Shown here: piece by piece, positions 9,029 to 17,081 of the stretch
How the letters are laid out: the number at the start of each line of letters is the position of its first letter
How positions within the stretch are numbered: the first letter of the stretch is position 1
Origin: SAR86 cluster bacterium
Lineage (GTDB): Bacteria > Pseudomonadota > Gammaproteobacteria > Magnimaribacterales > D2472
Direction: 5' to 3'
Length of the DNA stretch: 32,367 bases
NCBI GenBank assembly: GCA_003331545.1
Contig: QOPC01000007.1
Location: 1 to 32,367, forward strand
Program-made: the position numbers and the translations under genes
Notes under the pieces: model-generated
The model's input: only the letters and a program-made list of their open reading frames with translations
Told to the model about the DNA's origin: nothing
The model's database searches: none

Positions 9029-10912
9029 ATGGTGAATGTTAACAAACAAACTCTTATAAATGCACTCGATTCAGCAAGTTTTCCAGTCATTGCTGCATTG
9101 ATGGTTCATTTTACAGGAGACATATCTGTACTAGATAAACTGCCTAGGCCAAAGCAATCAATGTTGGGTGAAATACAAGGTTTTTTAACAGCTGAAGAAA
9201 AAAACGTTATTAAAAAATTTGCATCTGATGAAATTACAAATTTTTATAACAAGCCTGATCAAAAGTCTATATATATTCCTTCAGATGAAGAGTTGCATAA
9301 GATGATGAATTATATTGTTGGAGAGAATATTTCTTCAGCATATGTTTCCATGATGCTGAAGGATATCAATATCAATAATGAAATTAAGCCAAATGTAAAA
9401 TCTAATCTTGATAATATTTCTGACTTTGAAGTATTAATTATTGGTGGCGGTATGTCAGGAATATTGGCAGCAATCAAATTAGCAGATATGGGTCTTAAAT
9501 TTAAGATTTATGAAAAAAATAATAGTCCAGGAGGGACTTGGTATGCAAATAAATATCCTGGCTCCCGGGTGGATATAGCAAATCACTTTTATTCATACTC
9601 TTTCGAAGAAAATCATTTATGGTCAGAACATTTTTCTCAGCAACCAGAATTATTAGATTATTTTAATAAATGCTTCGTAAAATATGATATTGAAAAACAT
9701 ACACGCTTTGAAACCGAGGTTATTAAACTGAATTTTGATGAGTATGATCAATCTTGGTCTGTTGAATCAATCCAAGAAGCTCAAACAATCAGTGAAAAAG
9801 TAAACATAGTTATTTCTTGTGTTGGTCAACTCAATCAACCAAAATTTCCCAAGATCTCTGGAATTGAAAGCTTTCAAGGAAATATGTTTCACTCTTCAGG
9901 ATGGCCGAAGGAAGATGTGATCAGCGGCAAAAAGGTTGCAGTGGTTGGAAGTGGCGCCAGCGCCTTTCAAATTGTTCCAAGTATAGCCAATAGATGCAAG
10001 GAATTAACAATATTTCAGCGGTCTCCGCCATGGATGTTTCCAAACCCCAAATATCATGAAAAAGTTGACGCAGGAAAGAAATGGCTTTTATCTAATCTTC
10101 CATATTACTCAAGGTGGTATCGATTCTTGCTTTTTTATCCTGGATCAGATCAATTGCTTGATTCATTATTTATTGATCCTGAATGGATTAAGCGAGATGA
10201 TTCTATTAATCAAGAAAATGATGCAATGCGAGAGCTATTTACTCAAGCTATGTTGGCACAAATTTCAGATCCCTCATTAATTAAAAAAGTTATTCCCGAA
10301 TACCCACCATTTGGAAAACGGATGCTGCAAGACAATGGTGCCTGGCTCAAGTCGCTGCATCTTAAAAATGTTTCGCTTATAACCGAAGGTATAAATTCCA
10401 TGAGTAACAAGGGCATAAAAGCTTCTGACCAAGAGCATGAATTTGATACGATTATTTTTGCAACTGGTTTTAAAGCTCAAGAATTTTTTCACTCAATTGA
10501 GATTGATGGTGGATCGGGTAACTTTAAAGATATTCATCAAGATTCACCTAAGTCTTATTTGGGAATAACATTCTCTACAATGCCTAACTTTTTTGCTATG
10601 TATGGTCCTGGAACAAATTTAGCTCATGCTGGAAGTATAATTTTTAACTCAGAATGTCAAATTCATTACATTTGTTCTGCAATTGAATTCATGATCAATA
10701 GAAGTTTAAAGATGATGACAGTTAAGGCAGATGTTGAGCAAGAATATCAGAATCGATTTGATGAAAGACATAAGAGAATGGTGTGGCAGCATCATAACGT
10801 ATCTAGTTGGTATCAAAATTCTGATGGCAAAGTTGTTACTACCTCTCCATGGAAGTTGTTAGAATATTGGAATTGGACTAATAATTTTAACGAAGAAGAT
10901 TATGACTTTTAA
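9029..10912 (+). CDS. Type I Baeyer-Villiger flavin monooxygenase, 4-hydroxyacetophenone monooxygenase-like with ~130 aa N-terminal extension
   Basis: FAD Rossmann 'VLIIGGGMSGILAAIKLAD'; BVMO fingerprint FQGNMFHSSGWP (FxGxxxHxxxWP); NADP 'VAVVGSGASAFQIVPSIA'. Confidence 0.88.
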   Translation: MVNVNKQTLINALDSASFPVIAALMVHFTGDISVLDKLPRPKQSMLGEIQGFLTAEEKNVIKKFASDEITNFYNKPDQKSIYIPSDEELHKMMNYIVGENISSAYVSMMLKDININNEIKPNVKSNLDNISDFEVLIIGGGMSGILAAIKLADMGLKFKIYEKNNSPGGTWYANKYPGSRVDIANHFYSYSFEENHLWSEHFSQQPELLDYFNKCFVKYDIEKHTRFETEVIKLNFDEYDQSWSVESIQEAQTISEKVNIVISCVGQLNQPKFPKISGIESFQGNMFHSSGWPKEDVISGKKVAVVGSGASAFQIVPSIANRCKELTIFQRSPPWMFPNPKYHEKVDAGKKWLLSNLPYYSRWYRFLLFYPGSDQLLDSLFIDPEWIKRDDSINQENDAMRELFTQAMLAQISDPSLIKKVIPEYPPFGKRMLQDNGAWLKSLHLKNVSLITEGINSMSNKGIKASDQEHEFDTIIFATGFKAQEFFHSIEIDGGSGNFKDIHQDSPKSYLGITFSTMPNFFAMYGPGTNLAHAGSIIFNSECQIHYICSAIEFMINRSLKMMTVKADVEQEYQNRFDERHKRMVWQHHNVSSWYQNSDGKVVTTSPWKLLEYWNWTNNFNEEDYDF

Positions 10913-11747
10913 ATTTTTTCTTTTTTTTATATCTCTCATTTGCTTTGAGTTAACTGGTCGAGAAATTAAAGAAGTAACTTTTTCTTATTGGAATAAGCCT
11001 GATATAGATATATTTTATTCAGTCCCTGAAACTGTCAATGCTAATACAAAGATACTTTTTTTGCTTCATGGCGGCTCCCGAACAGCTGAAAAATATATTA
11101 ATGATTGGCTTCCAATTGCAAATGACAGAAATGTAGTTTTAATTGCTCCTAGGTTTTCTGCAGAACTTTTTCCAGAATATGCATACCTGATGATGAGTAC
11201 AAAAAATGGAAAGTTATTAAAAGATCAGTCGAAGTATCTTAATAATTCTCTAGGACTGCTTTTTGACTTCTTTAGATTTAAATTAAAACTTTCAACCTCA
11301 ACATACAGACTGTATGGCCATTCAGGTGGATCCCATTTTATACAACGCTATCTATTATTAAGTCAGGAAACTAATATAGAAAAAGCAGCTATGGCAAATG
11401 CTGGCTTTTATACTTTTGTTGATGATCAAATATCTTATCCTTTTGGAATTAAGAACATGAATGTTTCAAATGAAAGAATTGAGTGGTTTCTGCGACTTAA
11501 AGGAGGCGTCTTTTTAGGTGATGCTGATAATGACCCTAAACATCAGTCTTTGCCTACAATGCGAAAAGCAAAAAAACAAGGAAAGCATAGGCTTGAAAGA
11601 GGGACGAATTTCTTCAATCATCTAATTAAATTAGGCGTCGTTTCAAATTTACCATTTAGATGGAGATACCAAATAGTTGATGGGGTGGGTCACGAAAATG
11701 CTGGGATGAGCTTAGCTGTATCTGAGTTTCTGCTTGAGGATCTTTAA
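10902..11747 (+). CDS. Secreted alpha/beta hydrolase (esterase/depolymerase-like)
   Basis: Signal peptide; 'LFLLHGGSRTAEKYINDWLPIA'; nucleophile elbow GHSGG; 'DGVGHENAG' near the C-terminus; starts 11 nt inside the BVMO ORF. Confidence 0.75.
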   Translation: MTFKFFLFFISLICFELTGREIKEVTFSYWNKPDIDIFYSVPETVNANTKILFLLHGGSRTAEKYINDWLPIANDRNVVLIAPRFSAELFPEYAYLMMSTKNGKLLKDQSKYLNNSLGLLFDFFRFKLKLSTSTYRLYGHSGGSHFIQRYLLLSQETNIEKAAMANAGFYTFVDDQISYPFGIKNMNVSNERIEWFLRLKGGVFLGDADNDPKHQSLPTMRKAKKQGKHRLERGTNFFNHLIKLGVVSNLPFRWRYQIVDGVGHENAGMSLAVSEFLLEDL

Positions 11748-13243
11748 GCAGTATTATTTCCAATAAATTCCTCTGCAGCTGCAAAGATTTTTATTTTTCT
11801 GTCTTCGTTCATTTTATCTAGCGATTTAGGCATTAAAGCTAATCTAGGATTTGTCGCAAAGAAATCTCTATTTTGTTCTATAAACTTCCAATAGAGTCCG
11901 TCAACAGCATCACACCAATCTCCTTTTTTGTAATTTGACATTCTAAGCATGTAACTTGATCCACAAATGTATGGTTTAGTAGAAAATATTCCTCCATCTG
12001 CATAGGTGCCCATTCCAAATACATTTGGCACCATTACCCAGTCTGCAGAGTCTACGTACATCTCCATAAACCACCTATAAATCTCTGCTGGCTTAATATT
12101 TGAAAGGTTCATTAAATTAGAAATAATCATTAGTCTATTGATGTGATGAGTGTAACCAGTTTCTACTGACTCTATAATTGCGTCATCAAGGGGAGGTATT
12201 CCTGTCTCTCCTGAATACCAATTTTTATGAAGACTCTTATTGTGTGACCAAAAATTCATTTCTTTATATTGAGGCATATTTTCCCAATAAACACCTCTTA
12301 TAAATTCCCGCCATCCTAAAATTTGTCTTACAAATCCCTCCAGAGCATTAATAGGAATTTCATTTTCTATTTTTTTGAAGCAACTTATCGCATCTACAAT
12401 GCACTCCATAGGATCCAACAAACCTGAATTAATGTATGGAGATAAAAGTGAATGAAATAGCGTTGAGTTATTTTTATCAATAGCATCTTGAAAGTCACCA
12501 AATGTTTTAAAGTAGTTTTTTAAAAAATTTTTGAGCTGTTTTCTAGCCGCATCATGTGTCACGGCCCAATTGAAATTCTCCAAATTACCTATTGATGCAG
12601 GGAAACAATTCTCTACATCAACCATGGTAGAAATTGTAATATCATCAGATTTTAGTTTAGCTCTGTTTGTAGGAGCTTCTTTTAATTTAGAGATACTTTT
12701 TTGATTATCTTTATCAAAATTCCATTTTCCACCCAATGGTTTATTGTCTTCCATTAAGAGGTTATATTTTTTTCTTAACCAGCGATAATAGTATTCCTGC
12801 ACAAGAGATTTTTTATCTTTGGCCCACTCTGAAAAATCTTCGATCGAATCAATAAACTTAGTATCAGGATGAATAATAAGCTCAATATTATTTTTAGAAG
12901 CAAAGAACATTAATTGAGTTAAGACTCCATGATCGCTTGGTTGAGTAACATGCAAGGCATCAAATTGATTTTTTTTATGCAACATTTCAAGCTCATGCAT
13001 TAAATCAGTTTTTCGGTCTTTGGTAATTTTGACATGGATGATGTTCTGAAAATCTTTCTTCAACTGAACTTTCCAATGCCTTAAAGCCGATAAAAGTAAT
13101 ACTAGCTTATGTTTATGATGACCTATTTGATAAAAAGTATCGCAAGGCTCATATAGAAGTAATGGATCTGTTTTATCAATGCTTGTTAAAACTTTATTGT
13201 TTGATGCTAGATCATCTGGAAAAATTAAACCGATCTGCTTCAT
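11744..13243 (-). CDS. Cryptochrome/photolyase-related protein (DPRP / FeS-BCP family, PhrB/CryB-like)
   Basis: 'GFVRQILGWREFIRGVYW', 'HHINRLMIISNLMNL', 'YVDSADWVMVPNVFGMGTYADGGIFSTKPY' are family hallmarks. Confidence 0.85.
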   Translation of the reverse strand: MKQIGLIFPDDLASNNKVLTSIDKTDPLLLYEPCDTFYQIGHHKHKLVLLLSALRHWKVQLKKDFQNIIHVKITKDRKTDLMHELEMLHKKNQFDALHVTQPSDHGVLTQLMFFASKNNIELIIHPDTKFIDSIEDFSEWAKDKKSLVQEYYYRWLRKKYNLLMEDNKPLGGKWNFDKDNQKSISKLKEAPTNRAKLKSDDITISTMVDVENCFPASIGNLENFNWAVTHDAARKQLKNFLKNYFKTFGDFQDAIDKNNSTLFHSLLSPYINSGLLDPMECIVDAISCFKKIENEIPINALEGFVRQILGWREFIRGVYWENMPQYKEMNFWSHNKSLHKNWYSGETGIPPLDDAIIESVETGYTHHINRLMIISNLMNLSNIKPAEIYRWFMEMYVDSADWVMVPNVFGMGTYADGGIFSTKPYICGSSYMLRMSNYKKGDWCDAVDGLYWKFIEQNRDFFATNPRLALMPKSLDKMNEDRKIKIFAAAEEFIGNNTA

Positions 13244-14244
13244 GCTTCAGTTTTCTCCAAAGGCAACTCTATGGTATGTGAATTTAGAACCAATCCATTT
13301 AGATTATGAATGGACACTGTAATTTTACTTTTTTTTGGTTCTATATCAAGGATTCCATAATTTGTCTCAGGAAATGTGCTGCCAATCAACAACTGATCAC
13401 TTTCTGAATTTTTGGAACCAGGTTTGTTAAGTGACGAAGCGGTAATTTCAACAAAGTCATCATTTTTGTAAATGCCCGCTCTATGTCTATCACCAGAAAC
13501 AACAACAATAGATTTATCATTTGATGCAAGAGAAATTAAATTAAGCAATCTCTTTCTTTCTAATGGAAAATTTGCCCATTTTTCATATGGATGATCCGTT
13601 GCAAGAACCTGAATCGAAGAGAGAATAATAATGATTGACGAATTTGTTTGATTCATTGATCGCTCTAACCATTTCCATTGTTCTTGACCAAGAATGGTTG
13701 CTTTGGGCAGCATGTTTGGCTTGTATGCATTTTTCTTGCCTATCAATTTAGATCTAAAGTATCTCGTATCTAGGCCAATGATCTCAACTCCAGTACCATC
13801 AATATTTTTTGATTTCTTAAAGTATGTGCCTTCTCTGATGCTCCTTGGATCTGAGGGAGAGATGTTCCAAAATTTCAAAAACATCTTCTGAGCTTCTTTC
13901 TTTAATTTGTAATCTTTGCCACCATCATTTATTCCATAATCATGATCATCCCATATTGCTTGTATCTCTTTTTCATTATTCATGAGCCAATTTGGTAATT
14001 TAGTTTTTTGAACTTGATAGGCTTTCTTCATTTTAGAAAGGGTACCGCTTGGTTGATCCCCATAAACGTTATCACCCAGGAAAATAAATCCATCGATGTT
14101 CTCTTTTTTAATGGATGACCATATGGGCTGCTTATAATCTTGATCAAGGCAAGACCCAAGGGCATATTTATAAGCAAAAATATTCACAGGCATTATCAAA
14201 GTAGATGAGATAATTGTAATTAGTATCCAGGAATATGTTTTCAT
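13240..14244 (-). CDS. PhoD-like alkaline phosphatase / metallophosphatase
   Basis: Signal peptide; 'GSCLDQDYKQPIW', 'FIFLGDNVYGD', 'IWDDHDYGINDGG', 'VVVSGDRHRAG'. Confidence 0.85.
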   Translation of the reverse strand: MKTYSWILITIISSTLIMPVNIFAYKYALGSCLDQDYKQPIWSSIKKENIDGFIFLGDNVYGDQPSGTLSKMKKAYQVQKTKLPNWLMNNEKEIQAIWDDHDYGINDGGKDYKLKKEAQKMFLKFWNISPSDPRSIREGTYFKKSKNIDGTGVEIIGLDTRYFRSKLIGKKNAYKPNMLPKATILGQEQWKWLERSMNQTNSSIIIILSSIQVLATDHPYEKWANFPLERKRLLNLISLASNDKSIVVVSGDRHRAGIYKNDDFVEITASSLNKPGSKNSESDQLLIGSTFPETNYGILDIEPKKSKITVSIHNLNGLVLNSHTIELPLEKTEA

Positions 14245-14283
14245 AATATTATTATCTCATTGTTTATTTATTTTTGATCTAAC

Positions 14284-15018
14284 TTGAAAGTTATAACTCC
14301 TTTAATCTGTATTATTTTACTTTTTAGCTGCGGTAACAATTCAAACAAAAATGATTTAGGCCTAAGTAGTTTTATTAAACCTATGTATTCATATCAAGAG
14401 TCCTCTCTGAATTGCAACCTTGCTGATAATGAAACTCTTAATTCTATAGAAAGATTTATTCCTCAATTTGTTGACAGTTTTTCTGATTCAGCAAAAGACA
14501 AAGAAGAATTATTTTTTTTATTTCCAGTCTCTCAGGATGGAAAAGACACTCAGGCGTTTAAAATTCTGTTTAAGCACCAAGATCAAACATCGATTGATAA
14601 TCTTATACTAAACCTTACTAAATTATCTTTTGATAAGATTGCAAATTGTGAAGATTCTAGAAATCAAAGAAGCTCTTTAAGACTAAATACCAATCCCATA
14701 AATGGATCTCCTGTAATTGCTGAAATACTGGAATGTAAATATTTGGATGGATTTAATTACGCAACGATGAAGCTGATTTTGGAACAATTCACTGATGCTT
14801 TAATAAAAAATAATTTTCCTATAGATATTTTTTACTCAGAGAATAATGATTCAAGTGATAGCTTTCAATGGACTAATATTTTTTTATCAATTGATTCTAG
14901 AAGAGCTTTCGTAGAGTCTTGGCAACAACTTGAGATCAGCAAAGAGATTCAGTCATTGCTATTGGAGCAGTCCATATGTGAATCATCAAACACTTTTCGT
15001 CAATACAAAGTTTTATAA
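14284..15018 (+). CDS. Hypothetical lipoprotein (TTG start in the ORF track)
   Basis: Signal peptide with lipobox LFSC (MKVITPLICIILLFSCGNNSN); no family recognised. Confidence 0.6.
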   Translation: MKVITPLICIILLFSCGNNSNKNDLGLSSFIKPMYSYQESSLNCNLADNETLNSIERFIPQFVDSFSDSAKDKEELFFLFPVSQDGKDTQAFKILFKHQDQTSIDNLILNLTKLSFDKIANCEDSRNQRSSLRLNTNPINGSPVIAEILECKYLDGFNYATMKLILEQFTDALIKNNFPIDIFYSENNDSSDSFQWTNIFLSIDSRRAFVESWQQLEISKEIQSLLLEQSICESSNTFRQYKVL

Positions 15019-15019
15019 A

Positions 15020-15214
15020 CTAGAAGTGTGCTATCTCATCAGCAACTTTTTTAATACCGTTGCTTACATTATCTATAAAAACAAAAGGGAAGAGCCCATG
15101 AATTATTCCTATGATTCCCAAAGCTATTAAGACAACAGAAATCTTGATGACTCTTATGCCATGGCTAAAGTATGTAATATTTGTTTTTTTTAGATGATGG
15201 ATATCAAATAACAT
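15020..15214 (-). CDS. Small membrane protein, DUF6356-like
   Basis: 64 aa; 'HGIRVIKISVVLIALGIIGIIHGLFPFVF' resembles the DUF6356 pattern (...GL.CL.HAFLPFLF...); stop abuts the convergent neighbour. Confidence 0.55.
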   Translation of the reverse strand: MLFDIHHLKKTNITYFSHGIRVIKISVVLIALGIIGIIHGLFPFVFIDNVSNGIKKVADEIAHF

Positions 15215-15348
15215 AATTTATATTAAACCAATTATATATAAAGTGTATAAATAATTAATTTAGATATAAAAAATATGAATATTTAAAAGAGCATTTAATT
15301 GTCTTAAGATTAATACAAAGATAGTGTAATATACGAGGTCTTCAAAAA

Positions 15349-15423
15349 GCGGCATTAGTATAATGGCTAGTATATCTGCCTTCCAAGCAGATGGTCCGAG
15401 TTCGAATCTCGGATGCCGCACCA
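15349..15423 (+). tRNA. tRNA-Gly(TCC), CCA encoded
   Basis: Acceptor GCGGCAT/ATGCCGC, anticodon stem-loop TCTGC-CTTCCAA-GCAGA, T-loop TTCGAAT, 3' A+CCA. Confidence 0.95.
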
Positions 15424-15498
15424 TTTCAAATTATTTAATATATTTAATCGATATCCATGTTAATGTTTAACTAATATACATATCAATTAGGAGAGAAT

Positions 15499-16245
15499 AT
15501 GAAAAATATAACTTATCTTCTGGTATTTAGCTTAATTTCATTTCCAGCTGTTGTTTCTGCACAGGATGAATTTAAATATGAACCAGTTGCAAATAAGGCT
15601 GAATATTATGTAGATAAATTAAAGCCTGGCAAAGATTTTGAGGACTTGCTTAAATGGGGAGAGCAATTAGTTAAGTGGACTAGCGATCACTCTATTTATG
15701 ATAATTGGCAACCAGTTATTTTTATGCCTTATTTCAATTCTAATTCACAGTCGCATGACAGTGTGTTTTTAGGTTTATGGCCTAATGCTTCTGAGCAATA
15801 TATTGGGCTTGATTACTGGGTAAAAAATGGTACTGCTTTGCTTGCAAAGGCTCCAACTATTCCTGTAAGAGCAATAGATACTTGGCAATGGCCTATATCA
15901 TCTCCTGAAGGTGAGCCAAATGTAGGAGCTGTAAGATTTGCTGATTGTAAGATGAAGGAGGGCATAACAGCTCGTCAACTATTTGATGCCTATAAAGATT
16001 TTGCAATTGCTGCTAGATCTACCGGAGATAATCTAGGTCGCAAAATGATCTTCCCAGCGTCAGGCGCTGTTGAAGGTGATTATGACTATGTATACTCTCT
16101 GTATGCTCAAAATGTAGCTGCTTTAGGAGCTGCATCAGATAATTATTGGGCTAATATTAATGGGTCTGAGGAAGACAAAGCATTAGGCGCATTAATTGAT
16201 TCTTGCTCAAACAACAGAACTTATATAACTCATCAATTAAAATAA
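15499..16245 (+). CDS. Secreted hypothetical protein
   Basis: 248 aa; signal peptide ending SAQ; strong SD (AGGAGA); own terminator; no family recognised. Confidence 0.8.
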   Translation: MKNITYLLVFSLISFPAVVSAQDEFKYEPVANKAEYYVDKLKPGKDFEDLLKWGEQLVKWTSDHSIYDNWQPVIFMPYFNSNSQSHDSVFLGLWPNASEQYIGLDYWVKNGTALLAKAPTIPVRAIDTWQWPISSPEGEPNVGAVRFADCKMKEGITARQLFDAYKDFAIAARSTGDNLGRKMIFPASGAVEGDYDYVYSLYAQNVAALGAASDNYWANINGSEEDKALGALIDSCSNNRTYITHQLK

Positions 16246-16262
16246 ATTAAAATTTAGTTTTT

Positions 16263-16288
16263 AAAGAGGGCTTTTGCCCTCTTTTTTT
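16263..16288 (+). terminator. Rho-independent terminator
   Basis: AAAGAGGGC-TTTT-GCCCTCTTT then T-run. Confidence 0.85.
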
Positions 16289-16332
16289 AATTTTATTATT
16301 TAAAGACTGTTGCGAATGTTAAAGTAACATTC

Positions 16333-16773
16333 ATGAAAATAAAGTCACTAATAACTCCAATTGGAAACTTTAATTCATTTTATGTTAATTCATTGCTTGT
16401 TAAGTTAGTTTATATAAATAATTTAAAATCTACTTATAAATCAGATTTAAGTCTCCAAAAAATAATGAGCAAATTTTTCTCTAAAGGTGGGTTAAGAAAA
16501 ATTCCAGAATGTTCTCCTCAAGGCACACCTTTTCAATTGAAATTATGGGATGCTTTAATACAGATACCCAGGGGTCAAACTGATTCGTATTCATCGCTAG
16601 CCTCTAAGATTGGATTTCCTGGGGCCGCTAGGGCAGTTGGAACAGCCTGTAGATTAAACCCAATTCCTCTTCTGATCCCATGTCATAGAGCTGTTAAGAA
16701 AGATGGATCAATTGGAGATTTTGCATTAGGCAAAAGTAACAAAGCATATCTTTTAACAATGGAATCTAAATGA
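16333..16773 (+). CDS. ogt: Methylated-DNA--[protein]-cysteine S-methyltransferase
   Basis: 'IPRGQTDSYSSLASKIGFPGAARAVGTACRLNPIPLLIPCHRAVKKDGSIGDFALG': PCHR active site. Confidence 0.9.
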   Translation: MKIKSLITPIGNFNSFYVNSLLVKLVYINNLKSTYKSDLSLQKIMSKFFSKGGLRKIPECSPQGTPFQLKLWDALIQIPRGQTDSYSSLASKIGFPGAARAVGTACRLNPIPLLIPCHRAVKKDGSIGDFALGKSNKAYLLTMESK

Positions 16774-17069
16774 GCTCATACGATAACATCATAAGCAGTC
16801 TTAATGACCAACTGCATGTAGAGCATATGTTCTTAGAGAATGAAAGCTCAATGCATAATGTGCCTGCAAACTCTGAAACACATTTTAAATTAGTTATTGT
16901 TTCAGATGACTTTTTACATATGAATAAAGTAAAAAGACATCAACTGATTTATCAAATTTTAATAAATATTATGAAAGAAATTCATGCTTTATCTATTCAA
17001 GCTTTTACCATTAAAGAATATAACAGCAATCCAGTTATACTTTCATCACCAGATTGTGCAAATAAATAG
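16770..17069 (+). CDS. BolA family protein
   Basis: 99 aa; 'ETHFKLVIVSDDFLHMNKVKRHQLIYQIL..IHALSIQAFTIKEY' matches BolA (SHF.v.vvS..F.g...v.RHr.vy..L...iHaL.i...t..E). Confidence 0.88.
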   Translation: MSSYDNIISSLNDQLHVEHMFLENESSMHNVPANSETHFKLVIVSDDFLHMNKVKRHQLIYQILINIMKEIHALSIQAFTIKEYNSNPVILSSPDCANK

Positions 17070-17081
17070 TTTTAAATAAAT

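Noticed and set aside
14930-15130. 66-aa plus-strand ORF over the lipoprotein/DUF6356 junction
   Set aside because: Out of frame over two better-supported genes.
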